From Chersky-806 sp038252255 (GTDB lineage Bacteria > Actinomycetota > Acidimicrobiia > IMCC26256 > JAENVU01): DNA of 64,000 nucleotides. This document shows positions 31,834 to 40,715 of this stretch, piece by piece; within the stretch, counting starts at the first letter, position 1, and each line of letters opens with the position of its first letter. The DNA is taken from positions 1-64,000 of the forward strand of contig JBBSAM010000007.1 in NCBI GenBank assembly GCA_038252255.1, in the 5' to 3' direction. The position numbers and the translations under genes are program-made. A model generated the notes under the pieces. That model was given only the letters and a program-made list of their open reading frames with translations, was not told where the DNA came from and searched no databases.

Positions 31834-33318
31834 ATGGGTGGTTGGGGGAGGGTAGGGCGTGCGATCGCGATCGCGGCGGTCGCGTCATCCGTGGCCGCGG
31901 CTTGCCAAGGCGAGTGGCACCTCTCCAACCCGTCCCCGGTCCGCGCGGTTCACGTCGCCCTGCTGCACACCGGCAAGGTCCTGCTGGTCTCCGGCTCCGG
32001 CAACAACCAGAACGACTTCAACGCCGGCACGTTCACCACGAGCCTCTGGGATCCGACCACGGACACGTTCCAGTCGGTCGCCACCCCATGGGACGCCTTC
32101 TGCGCGGGGCACGCCTTCCTGCCCGACGGCGAGCTGCTCGTCGCCGGCGGCAACACCGCGTATCCCGGACCGAACACGAACAACGCCAACGCCGGCTCGA
32201 CGAAGGCCTACGTCTTCAACCCGGCGACGAGCAGCTACGAGGCTCGCCCGAACATGGCCACCGCCCGCTGGTACCCCACCGTCGTCGAGCTCGGCAGCGG
32301 CAACCTGTTCACCGTCGCCGGCCTGGACGAGAAGGGGCTCCGCACCAACACCAGCCAGATCTTCAACGGCTCCACCTGGGGGGCTTCGAAGCCGCCACCG
32401 TCGCAGCTGTCGTTCATGCCGATGTACCCGGCGTTGCACCTGCTGAAGGACGGTCGCCTCTTCTACTCCGGCGCCAACGTCTTCGGCCCGGGTCCGGCGT
32501 TGCCGGGAATCTGGAACTTCACGACGAACGCGTGGACGGCGGTACCCGGGCTCACCACCCCGGATCGTCGCGACCAGGCGATGAGCGTGCTCCTCCCCCC
32601 GGCGCAGGACCAGAAGGTCATGATCATCGGCGGTGGGCACCAGGACCTGCCGGTCGACGCGGTTGCGTCCACCGCGATCGTCGACCTCAAGTCGGCGAAC
32701 CCGGCGTACGTCCCCGGTCCGCCACTCGACACCCCCAAGATGTACGTCAGTGCGGTGATCCTGCCCGACTCGACGGTCTTCGAGACCGGCGGCGCGTCGA
32801 CAACGATCCACAACGGCAACAAGCCCGTGTTCAGCGCGCAGATCTACGACCCGAAGACGTCGACCTGGAGCAAGGCCGCGTCGCCGACGGTCCCCCGCGT
32901 GTACCACTCGTCTGCGCTGCTGCTCCCGGACGGCCGGGTCGCCACGTTCGGCGGCAATCCCGAGGACAGCTTCGAGATGCGGGTCGAGATCTACACGCCG
33001 CCGTACCTGCAGAAGAACACGCCCCGGCCGGTGATCACGAGCGGTGCGACGGAGATCGCGTTGGGTAAGACCTATGCGCTCGGTACCGGCCAGGCGTCGC
33101 CGATCCGCTCGGCGGTGCTCGTCCGGCCGGCCGCGGTCACGCACTCGAGTGACAGCAACCAGCGGCTCATCGATCTGCCGTTCACGACGACCGCGAACGG
33201 GGTGTCGGTGACCGTGACCGGGAACCAGAACCTCGCTCCCCCGGGCTGGTACATGCTCTTCGTCGTCGACAGCAACGGCGTCCCGTCGGTCGCCAAGTGG
33301 GTCCACCTCTCCAACTGA
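31834..33318 (+). CDS. Secreted copper-radical oxidase-like protein (galactose/glyoxal oxidase family)
   Basis: 494 aa. An N-terminal signal (residues 1-23, ending VAAAC) may be cleaved by signal peptidase I or act as a weak lipobox. Kelch beta-propeller repeats follow, then a C-terminal DUF1929-like domain. All copper/radical residues of the family fit: Cys90 (AFCAGH), Tyr147 (ARWYPT), Tyr357-His358 (RVYHSS) and His437 (VTHSSD); Cys90-Tyr147 would form the thioether cofactor. Such enzymes oxidise an alcohol or aldehyde with O2 and release H2O2 outside the cell. In Streptomyces a homologue, GlxA, acts on a surface glycan. Leaderless -10 CATACT. Confidence 0.87.
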   Translation: MGGWGRVGRAIAIAAVASSVAAACQGEWHLSNPSPVRAVHVALLHTGKVLLVSGSGNNQNDFNAGTFTTSLWDPTTDTFQSVATPWDAFCAGHAFLPDGELLVAGGNTAYPGPNTNNANAGSTKAYVFNPATSSYEARPNMATARWYPTVVELGSGNLFTVAGLDEKGLRTNTSQIFNGSTWGASKPPPSQLSFMPMYPALHLLKDGRLFYSGANVFGPGPALPGIWNFTTNAWTAVPGLTTPDRRDQAMSVLLPPAQDQKVMIIGGGHQDLPVDAVASTAIVDLKSANPAYVPGPPLDTPKMYVSAVILPDSTVFETGGASTTIHNGNKPVFSAQIYDPKTSTWSKAASPTVPRVYHSSALLLPDGRVATFGGNPEDSFEMRVEIYTPPYLQKNTPRPVITSGATEIALGKTYALGTGQASPIRSAVLVRPAAVTHSSDSNQRLIDLPFTTTANGVSVTVTGNQNLAPPGWYMLFVVDSNGVPSVAKWVHLSN

Positions 33319-33351
33319 CCGACGACCCGTCCCCTCGCGCTCGCCTACCCC

Positions 33352-33399
33352 TTTCGGGGCGCGCAGCCGTCGCCAGGGCGACGCGTACACGCCCCGGAA
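33352..33399. repeat. 48-nt palindromic element, copy A
   Basis: TTTCGGGGCG and CGCCCCGGAA form the outer stem with one T-G pair. Inside it GTCGC-CAGG-GCGAC makes a second tight hairpin. It lies 33 nt after the stop of the kelch oxidase. It matches the element at 36158-36205 in length, layout and about three quarters of its bases. Confidence 0.75.
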
Positions 33400-33491
33400 C
33401 GGACCTTCGGGCGACGTCGCGCCCGCGCCATCGGAGATCGCCGACACGCGCCGCGTACCGGCACGCTCCCGAGCCGCGTCGACTCCCGCAT

Positions 33492-34373
33492 CTACCCAAC
33501 CTGGGATCGGAACGCATCAAGCCGTTGCTGGTCCACCGCTTTGAGGTTCGCGACGATTTGGTCAACCACGGCCTTCGGCACCCCACCTCGAACGGTTACC
33601 TCGGTACTGCCCACCCTCCGGTGCCCGTCCCGGTAACTCGAGTCACCGCACGATCGATTCTCCACCGTCGCGTTCCAGAACCGCGTGAGAACTCCAGTCG
33701 CCGCGTTGCCGTTGTACGCGCCGATTCGTACGAACTGATCGCGGGCCGGGCCCTCCAGGGCGATGACCTCGCCGAACGTGCCATTTGGGATGACCGGCGC
33801 CGAGGCAAAGCGCCGAAACCTCGGCGGGAGCCCGAAGCGGGCGATCTCCGCGATGCCGTCGTCGGGAAACTGTGCCGCTCGCGCGGCGGCTCGTATCTCC
33901 TCGTTCGTGACGCCGCGGCCGAACACGTAACCAGGCTCGTCGGTGCTGATCTCGCCCTCGATCATGACCAAGCGGCCTGATCGAGCCATCCACATTGCCG
34001 CCGGATATGAGCCGCGCAACGTGACTCGCGGCGCGATCCGAGCCTCGCCCGCGGGGCACAGCGTGTAGCCGTCTTCCTGGCCGAAGTGGCCGACCGCGAG
34101 GGCAGGGCCGTGCTCAGGCGTGCTGCCCGGTGGGAGGTAGATCGTCTGTATCTCTCGCCGGCCCATCACGTACGTCGGAAGCTCGGCGCTACTGACGGAC
34201 CAACCGTCGGGGAGCGGCTGCACGATGATCGGGCGCCGGGGCGCCGAGACCGTGCCCGGCGCGCGGATAGGCGCCGAGGCCTCTCCCGGGTCCGACTCCC
34301 CGCTGCACCCGGCCGCGATCACGACTGCGAGTGCCAAGAAGCCGACGAACCCCCGCCCGGTCGCCATGATCAC
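33492..34373 (-). CDS. Putative lipoprotein of unknown function
   Basis: 293 aa. The hydrophobic N-terminus ends in VVIAAGC, a good lipobox, so the mature protein is probably anchored to the outer face of the membrane. The remainder is rich in beta-type segments, with a Cys pair (LCPAGEA and SCGDSS) that may form a disulfide. No family is recognised. GTG 34373 is preferred because GACACT lies 6 nt upstream; ATG 34367 is nearly equivalent. Its end converges on the kelch oxidase gene. Confidence 0.75.
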   Translation of the reverse strand: MIMATGRGFVGFLALAVVIAAGCSGESDPGEASAPIRAPGTVSAPRRPIIVQPLPDGWSVSSAELPTYVMGRREIQTIYLPPGSTPEHGPALAVGHFGQEDGYTLCPAGEARIAPRVTLRGSYPAAMWMARSGRLVMIEGEISTDEPGYVFGRGVTNEEIRAAARAAQFPDDGIAEIARFGLPPRFRRFASAPVIPNGTFGEVIALEGPARDQFVRIGAYNGNAATGVLTRFWNATVENRSCGDSSYRDGHRRVGSTEVTVRGGVPKAVVDQIVANLKAVDQQRLDAFRSQVG

Positions 34374-34440
34374 GGGACCAGTGTCTCAGCCATACCCCGG
34401 GTTGGGGACGCGGGTGCGCCGTTCCGACAGGATGGTGGTC

Positions 34441-35067
34441 GTGTTGTCACTGAGCCAGGTGATCGTCGGCGTCGTGGATCTCGATGCGGCGACGGAGCGG
34501 TTCCGGTCGCGGGGCTTCGACGTGCTCGACGGCGGCGTCCACCCGGGGATCGGAACCGCGAACCGGGTGATCCCCCTGGGCGACCAGTACCTCGAGCTCC
34601 TCGGTGTCGTTTCGGTCCCGCAGGCGCGCGAGAGCCACTACGGGAGGTCGCTGTTGCAGGCGATCGCGACCGGGGACCGGCTGGTTCGCTGGTCACTGCG
34701 CACGGACGTCATCGACGAGGTGGCGGCCCGTCTCGGGATCACCGTCGAGAATCGGCGCCGGGAACGCCCCGACGGGGAGCTGCTCACGTGGCGCGCCGCC
34801 GGGATCGACCTCGCGCTCGACGACGCGACCATCCCGTTCTTCATGCAGTGGGACCGACCCGAGCAGTATCCGGGGTTGATGCCGGCTGCACATCCCAATG
34901 GGGCGCAGCGCGTCTCTGGCCTGAGCGTCACGCCACGCGACCCTGATCGGTTCCGCGAGTGGACGCGTGGCGCCGACGTCCCACTCCGGATCGAGCCGCG
35001 CGCCGAACCCGGGCTCTGGAGCGTCGGCATCCTGACGAGCGACGGCGAAATGACGCTCAGCTTCTGA
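34441..35067 (+). CDS. Glyoxalase/VOC-like protein
   Basis: 208 aa. LSQVIVGVVDLDAATERFRSRGFDV is a typical VOC beta-alpha-beta start and the whole resembles the Glyoxalase_3-type domain. VOC proteins bind metals and act on small oxygenated compounds or serve as binding proteins; the function is unknown here. GTG 34441 is preferred since CAGGAT lies 7 nt upstream; ATG 34432 is the alternative. It converges with the cupin gene. Confidence 0.75.
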   Translation: MLSLSQVIVGVVDLDAATERFRSRGFDVLDGGVHPGIGTANRVIPLGDQYLELLGVVSVPQARESHYGRSLLQAIATGDRLVRWSLRTDVIDEVAARLGITVENRRRERPDGELLTWRAAGIDLALDDATIPFFMQWDRPEQYPGLMPAAHPNGAQRVSGLSVTPRDPDRFREWTRGADVPLRIEPRAEPGLWSVGILTSDGEMTLSF

Positions 35068-35083
35068 CCCGCCTCGCGTTCGG

Positions 35084-35485
35084 TCAGCGGCGGGGCCGGT
35101 GCTCGGTGCCGATACCGGGCGTGATGAACAGACCGTCGCCCGGCTCGTGGACGTCCGCGGTGTGCCAGACCCCACGTGGGTTGATCATCGCCTGCCCGGG
35201 TCGCAACGCGACGATCCGATGCTCGCCGTCGATCTCCTGGATGATGTCGACCCGCCCGCTGAGCAGCACAACCAGCTCTTCTCCGGCCGGGTGACGCTCC
35301 CAGGTCGTCCACGTCGCGCCTTGCGGGAACACGCACACCATGCGCCCGTCAGTGCCGTCCGCGGCGAACGCGTCCTGGTAGCGCCGGAGCCACTCCGGCG
35401 ACCAGTCAGCCCCGCCCAACGGCACCGCCGTCGCGCCGTTGCCGAGGTGCACCACCGTTGATTCGAGATCGAACGGTTCGCTCAT
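35084..35485 (-). CDS. Cupin-domain protein
   Basis: 133 aa. The single-domain cupin has TWERHPAGEELVVLLSGRVDII (motif 1) and GQAMINPRGVWHTADV (motif 2). The metal-binding His residues are partly kept. The function is unknown. GAGACT lies 6 nt before the ATG, the same spacing seen for the 29402 gene. Confidence 0.8.
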   Translation of the reverse strand: MSEPFDLESTVVHLGNGATAVPLGGADWSPEWLRRYQDAFAADGTDGRMVCVFPQGATWTTWERHPAGEELVVLLSGRVDIIQEIDGEHRIVALRPGQAMINPRGVWHTADVHEPGDGLFITPGIGTEHRPRR

Positions 35486-35663
35486 ATCCGCAGTCTCGCG
35501 CCGTCCTTTCGACGTCCGGGACCGGTGCCAAACGCGCAGTCTTCGCAGGTTCAGTTGACACCTCTTACGCCCGGCGTGTTCGGGCGGAAAGGACGTCTTG
35601 CGCGCTGGGTCGGCCGGCTAGGGCGTTGATGTCGTCCGACGACCTAGATCGGCAGTCATGCGC

Positions 35664-36020
35664 TCAGCGGTTACCCCGGGAAACAAAGTATGCGGTGAAA
35701 GCGATGCCCCAAATCGCGGTCACGACGACCGAGAAGATCAGCAACGCGCGCACCTGGTTCAGCAGCCGGGTCGCGGTTGGCGCGTCGCCAGAGGCCGCAG
35801 CGTCACGCGCACGCCTCGACATCCTGATCCCTGCGATACCGCAAAGGATCCCGATCGGGAACCAGAGCAGGAGGGCCACAATGAGCGACGCAGCCCGCAG
35901 GTTGTCCGCCCGAACGACACCCGGAGGAGTGCGCGGGTTCCACCGCATCCCGTCCCAGTACCGAAGGCCCTCGGACCCTTCGGGATCGGGGTACCAACCA
36001 GGTGCGGCCAACTCGTTCAT
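35664..36020 (-). CDS. DUF2510 membrane protein
   Basis: 118 aa. The N-terminal APGWYPDPEGSEGLRYWDGMRW is the DUF2510 module common in actinobacteria. Two membrane segments (about 43-65 and 90-113) with a short polar loop resemble the DUF4190-type hairpin. Function unknown. TTGACA at 36045-36050 on the minus strand may be a -35, but the fitting -10 (TACCTT) is only 2 nt from the ATG, so the promoter is unclear. Confidence 0.85.
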   Translation of the reverse strand: MNELAAPGWYPDPEGSEGLRYWDGMRWNPRTPPGVVRADNLRAASLIVALLLWFPIGILCGIAGIRMSRRARDAAASGDAPTATRLLNQVRALLIFSVVVTAIWGIAFTAYFVSRGNR

Positions 36021-36157
36021 TCAAGGTAATCAACGGCACGGGGGTGTCAACCTTGACTGCAGCACGCCTGATGCCCGTTCTGGAGCGTTCACACGCGTCG
36101 CGAGAGGAGCAACTCCGTCGCGGGCCAGTGTGCGCAAATAACGCCGGGTCGTGCGCG

Positions 36158-36205
36158 TTTCGGGGAGTCACGCCGTCGCGATAGCGACACGAACGCGCCC
36201 CGAAA
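36158..36205. repeat. 48-nt palindromic element, copy B
   Basis: TTTCGGGG and CCCCGAAA form a perfect 8-bp outer stem and GTCGC-GATA-GCGAC a 5-bp inner hairpin. On the minus strand it begins about 20 nt after the AftD stop codon. It is the partner of the copy at 33352-33399. Confidence 0.8.
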
Positions 36206-36225
36206 GAAGTCGGCCGAGCTGCGGC

Positions 36226-39200
36226 TCACCCGTCCTCGGGCCGCTGATCCCGGCGGGACCGCACGATCTCGACGAGCGCGTCCCCGGCCAGGAAGAGGAC
36301 CGAGAGCCAGCCGAGCGTCCGCACCCGCGAGAAGAACGTCGGCCACTCGAACGTCGGCGGGAATCTCGCGTGCCACTGCTTCGCCGCGATGTACGCGCCG
36401 CAGGCTGCGAGCATCAGTGCGGGCAGCAGGCTGAGCAACACCCGCCATCGCGGCCTCAGCAACACGAGCAGCACCACGATCGCGAACACGACGCCGACCC
36501 ACGGCGCGACGAACACGCCGCCGACGATCAACGCGATCAACGTGGTGAGCGTGATCCCGACGCCGCCGGGGGCCCGGCCGGGTGCGACGAACGGCGACGC
36601 GAGCACGGCGTCCTCGTCATCATCGATCTCACCCTCGGGCTCAACTGCCGCGTCGGCCCCGCGGCGCCGACGCCGGCGGATCGCGGCGCCGACCAGGATC
36701 CCGAGACAAGCGAGCGCACCCAGCACCGAGAGCGCGATCGCACGATTCACCGTCCGTTGCGGCACCCACTCGATCGTCGCCTCGATCGCGCCCCCGGCCG
36801 GATCGGGCCGGACGAGCCAGCCGTTGGCGTACGCGTCGGTCAACGTGGACCCGCCCAGCTCATGGCCGTTCACCGTGGCCCGCCAGCCCGCGTTCGTGCT
36901 CTGGCCCATGACGAGCCAGAACGGGTTCGTCGCCCCCGTGATCCGGACCTTGGTCTTCGTCCGGCCCGACGACACGACATCCACCCGGGGTGATGTGCTC
37001 CCGGCCGCCGGCGCGCCGGTGCCCACCAGCGCGCCGCTCGCATCGAAGCTGGTCCACGGCGTACCGCCGGCCTCGGACGCGAGTGCGAGCCGGTTCACGT
37101 CGAAGCCCACCTTCTCGCCGCGGGCCGTGCGCAGCACGTGGCGGCCGGCCGCGAGGGAGACCTGCGGGACACCGCTTCCCGTGCAGCTGACCAGCGAGAG
37201 TGACTGGAGCGCGAGCGCGTCCGCGGTCGTTCCGACGACGCGGGCGGGAACCTGACGGCCGTCAACCGTGATGAGGTCGTCGCGGCAGTCACCGGGAAGC
37301 CGGTCGGGCATCCGCACCGGCGGCACACCCTGCATCCCGAGCTCGGCGATACCCACCGGCATGGTGAGGTCGCACTCGCAGTACCACTCACGCGTCGTGA
37401 CCCGGCGCACGTCCTGCACCGTGATCGTGAAGTTCGAACCGGTGATCGGCCGGAACTGCACCGGCGCCGCGACGGCGGCGTCGGGTGCGGCCTGGTCGGC
37501 GACCGCGGGAACGTCCACCACACGGTGCTCTCCGGTGCTGCTCCGCACCTCGATCTTCGTCGGCACCGAGTGGCGACCGTCGGCTACGAGCTGCAGATCC
37601 AGGTGGTCGAGCGTCACCTCATTCGGCAGCCGCACGTTCACCGACTGGTTGACGTCCGAGAACGGAGTCACCCACGCGGTCGACGGATCCCCGTCCAGTG
37701 CCGCAGACGCGCGGTCCTTCGGTGCCCCCGGGAGCCGCGCGGTGGAGCTCGCGACCACCGAACCCGCGTAACCGAGCAGCCGGTCCACGGCGTCGTCCGC
37801 CAGGTACGGCGACAGGCCCACGTCGCTACCGACGCCGAAGGTCCGCGCGGTCGGCAGCTGGAAGGAACGCGTCATGGCAAGCTCCGGGTCGCTGCGGGGC
37901 GGCACCGGGATCACCCGCTCGCGGTTCATGAGCAGCACCAGCGAGCGGTTCCGCGACGCGCTGCCGACCGCGGAGAGCAGGTCCGACGGCATCTTCGTGA
38001 TCTCCTGCACGCGCACCGGCCGCGCGCCCGGGCCGTCGCCCCGCAGGCGGATCTCCGCGAACCCGACCGGGCTCACGCCGCCGTAGTTGAGCAGCTGGCC
38101 GAGGTTGGTGTCCTGGATCGTGATCTCGAAGGTGCGGAACGTGCGCTCGGGAAAGTGGACCGTCTGACCTGCCGCGCTACGCGACGGCTTGCCGAGATCG
38201 AACGGGACGTCCGCGCCACCGTCGAACGTCATCACGGCGTGCGTGATGTAGCGCTCGTTCGGTGTCTTCAGCGGTTGGACGAGGTTGACGTGGTCTGTGG
38301 TGATCGGGTGGTCGAGCACGACCCGGATGCGCTCACCGCGCACGTCGTCGAACGCGCCCGTCCGCCACGCGGTGTCGACATCGCCGTCGAATGCTCTGGC
38401 CGCTCGGTCTTCGGGGTTGTAGCTGATCGGGTTGCCGTAGTCGCTCGCCGCCACGCCCTTCACGCCGACGAGCTGCGTCGTCGTGTACGCGTTGTACGAC
38501 GCGTCGGGGAACAGATCGAGACGGGCGTCCGAGAGGTCCTGGGTCAGCGGGTGGCTGCCCGGGCCTTCCGTGTAGCCCACGGTGTCGGTGACGGTGCTCC
38601 ATCGGCGGGCGCGGTCCCGGTTGCTGTCGGTGACGACGAGCGTGGCCCCGCGGGCGACCTGGGCCCGCAACGCGGCAGTGTCCCGGCCGAAGCCGGCCGA
38701 GTAGAAGACGAGTGGGTCCTTGGCGAGGAGACCGGTCTCCGCCGTGTCGACGGTCCCGTCACCGTCGCCCGCGATCACCACGGACGCCGTCGCCGGCTTG
38801 GCCTGGACGATCGGCTTCGGCTGCTCGACCGGGACCACGGCTACCGGCGGCGGGATCTCGAGGTTCGGCGGCGCACCCAGTGCCTGCTCGTCCTGGAACG
38901 GGTACGGCGTGTCGTTGGCGACCTCCGGCCGGCCGAACCCCTTCGGCTCCCCGAGCCCCGCCGGTGGCGGGTTGAACAGCCGCCACAAGAAGACGGGCCG
39001 GATGATCCGGTAGCGCTCGAACTGCAGGTCGTTGCGCAGGACGATGTCGCCCGCGCTCATCAACCGCGCCATCGGCGCGATCGCGTCCGGAGGCAGCTGG
39101 CGGTCCTGGATGCGGAGGTCGAACGCGTTGAGCAGGTTCGCCGAAGCGGGCGAGCCGTACGGGATGAGCTCGCGGGCCACGTACGGCCGGTCCATCAACC

Positions 39201-40674
39201 CGGGCGTGATCGGGTCGACGGTGTTCCCCCACCGGTATGACGCGAAGTCCGCGCCGGGAAGCTCGAGCACGCGTGTGTCGTGACTCTGCGCGTCGAGATA
39301 CGCGGCGGCATCCGTCCAGTACTTCGGTATGGCCTCGGGCCGCTGCAAGTTCTTGCCGTAGAACGTGCCGTTCCACAACGCGGGCAGGTTCACGATCACG
39401 AGCGCACCGACCAAGGCCGCCATGACGAGACCACGGCTCCGATGCCCGTGCTCCGTCAACCATGCGGCGAACGAGTTGACCCCGGCCGCGAGCAGCACCG
39501 CGAGCCCGAGTACGACGAGTGGCGTGGCCCGGCCGGTGCTCCGCAGCGCGAACGCCGCCGTCGACGTGTTGGCGAGCTCCTTGAACACCGATCCGAACGG
39601 TGTCGGGGTGTCGTAGGGGTGCGCGCCGACCGCGATCACGACCCCGACGAACGTCAGGAGGATGAAGTACGCCCGGTGCCGCCAGCGCACCCACCCGGCC
39701 GCGAGCAGCGCGAGCACCGCGACGCCGTAGCTGGCCAGGATGAAGAAGGGTCGCTGCGAGTAGTCCGCGCTGGACTCGATCCAGGGCCCGAGCTTGTCGC
39801 GCCCGTAGAAGAACCAGTAGCCGAGCCCGCGCAGCACCTCGTTCGGCAGCGACGTGCGCGACACCGCCGCGAGCGTCTCGGTGTACTTCAGGATGTCGAG
39901 CCCGTAGCTGCCCTGCGCCCAGAGACCCGAGATCCACCACAGCGAGGTGACGAGCGTGAGCCCGCCGATCCTCATCACCGTCCCGCACGCGCGCCGCAAC
40001 GACACCTCGTGCAGCACCCAGACCGCGTACGGGATCCAGAGCAGCGGCGCGATGCCGGCGAAGACGAGCGCGGTCGCGTTCACACTCCCGATCACCTGCA
40101 CGGTGAGCGCGAAGAGCGCGGGGTACTTCCACCCGCCGCGCCGTAACCCGAGGATCACGAACGCCAGCAGCCACGGCAGCCCGGCCCACGGCAGCAGGAT
40201 GACGGAGATGCGCGCCGCGTAGTCGAGCAGGTACGGGCTCAGCATGAACGCGAGCGCGCCGACCGGTGCACCCGGGCCGCGCAGGTCGAGCGTCCGCAGG
40301 AGGTACAGCACCCCGAGCCCGGCGAACAGGATGATGGTGCCGAGCCAGAAGCGCTGCGAGACCCAGTCCGGGACGCCGATGGCGTCGAGCACCCAGTAGA
40401 AGGGGCCCATCGGGAAGAGGTAGCCGATGTTCTGGTGGGTGACCGTCCCGAAGCCGATGTTCGGGTCCCACATGGACCAGGCACGCGCGAGCAACCGGCC
40501 CGGGTCCAGGTAGAGGTACTGCTTGGTGTCCGCGGCGACCTTGCCGGGCGCGGTGAGGAGCAGCGGGACGTACGCGAGGAGGGCGAGGGCGGCGTACCCG
40601 ATCCCGTACCGGATACGCGAAGGAACCTGATCGACGCGCGTCGCGAGGTCGCCGGCCACGGACGACTCAGGCAC
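36226..40674 (-). CDS. AftD-like alpha-(1->3)-arabinofuranosyltransferase
   Basis: 1482 aa, close to the length of mycobacterial AftD. The N-terminal ~430 residues form a GT-C multi-membrane domain with acidic residues in the first outer loop (Asp49, Asp57 in the DTKQYLYLDPG stretch). A long extracytoplasmic part follows, with discoidin-like modules (DVDTAWRTG and DPSTAWVTP). About four membrane helices close the C-terminus (about 1280-1475). AftD adds arabinofuranose from decaprenyl-phosphoarabinose to arabinan. No mycolate or DprE genes are in the window, so the acceptor glycan is unknown. GTG start; the GT4 gene lies 41 nt upstream in the same direction. Confidence 0.82.
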   Translation of the reverse strand: MPESSVAGDLATRVDQVPSRIRYGIGYAALALLAYVPLLLTAPGKVAADTKQYLYLDPGRLLARAWSMWDPNIGFGTVTHQNIGYLFPMGPFYWVLDAIGVPDWVSQRFWLGTIILFAGLGVLYLLRTLDLRGPGAPVGALAFMLSPYLLDYAARISVILLPWAGLPWLLAFVILGLRRGGWKYPALFALTVQVIGSVNATALVFAGIAPLLWIPYAVWVLHEVSLRRACGTVMRIGGLTLVTSLWWISGLWAQGSYGLDILKYTETLAAVSRTSLPNEVLRGLGYWFFYGRDKLGPWIESSADYSQRPFFILASYGVAVLALLAAGWVRWRHRAYFILLTFVGVVIAVGAHPYDTPTPFGSVFKELANTSTAAFALRSTGRATPLVVLGLAVLLAAGVNSFAAWLTEHGHRSRGLVMAALVGALVIVNLPALWNGTFYGKNLQRPEAIPKYWTDAAAYLDAQSHDTRVLELPGADFASYRWGNTVDPITPGLMDRPYVARELIPYGSPASANLLNAFDLRIQDRQLPPDAIAPMARLMSAGDIVLRNDLQFERYRIIRPVFLWRLFNPPPAGLGEPKGFGRPEVANDTPYPFQDEQALGAPPNLEIPPPVAVVPVEQPKPIVQAKPATASVVIAGDGDGTVDTAETGLLAKDPLVFYSAGFGRDTAALRAQVARGATLVVTDSNRDRARRWSTVTDTVGYTEGPGSHPLTQDLSDARLDLFPDASYNAYTTTQLVGVKGVAASDYGNPISYNPEDRAARAFDGDVDTAWRTGAFDDVRGERIRVVLDHPITTDHVNLVQPLKTPNERYITHAVMTFDGGADVPFDLGKPSRSAAGQTVHFPERTFRTFEITIQDTNLGQLLNYGGVSPVGFAEIRLRGDGPGARPVRVQEITKMPSDLLSAVGSASRNRSLVLLMNRERVIPVPPRSDPELAMTRSFQLPTARTFGVGSDVGLSPYLADDAVDRLLGYAGSVVASSTARLPGAPKDRASAALDGDPSTAWVTPFSDVNQSVNVRLPNEVTLDHLDLQLVADGRHSVPTKIEVRSSTGEHRVVDVPAVADQAAPDAAVAAPVQFRPITGSNFTITVQDVRRVTTREWYCECDLTMPVGIAELGMQGVPPVRMPDRLPGDCRDDLITVDGRQVPARVVGTTADALALQSLSLVSCTGSGVPQVSLAAGRHVLRTARGEKVGFDVNRLALASEAGGTPWTSFDASGALVGTGAPAAGSTSPRVDVVSSGRTKTKVRITGATNPFWLVMGQSTNAGWRATVNGHELGGSTLTDAYANGWLVRPDPAGGAIEATIEWVPQRTVNRAIALSVLGALACLGILVGAAIRRRRRRGADAAVEPEGEIDDDEDAVLASPFVAPGRAPGGVGITLTTLIALIVGGVFVAPWVGVVFAIVVLLVLLRPRWRVLLSLLPALMLAACGAYIAAKQWHARFPPTFEWPTFFSRVRTLGWLSVLFLAGDALVEIVRSRRDQRPEDG

Positions 40675-40715
40675 CCCGTGCTCGGCTACACCGGACGGTC
40701 ACGAAGCGCTGGGTG

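Noticed and set aside
36045..36050. TTGACA as a -35 for the DUF2510 gene
   Set aside because: The -10 at a 16-nt spacing lies 2 nt from the ATG, so transcription would start inside the gene; left undecided and not listed as a promoter.
35458..36141. 227-codon plus-strand frame over the DUF2510 gene
   Set aside because: The opposite strand has a clear DUF2510 protein; this frame has low-quality Ser/Arg-rich sequence.
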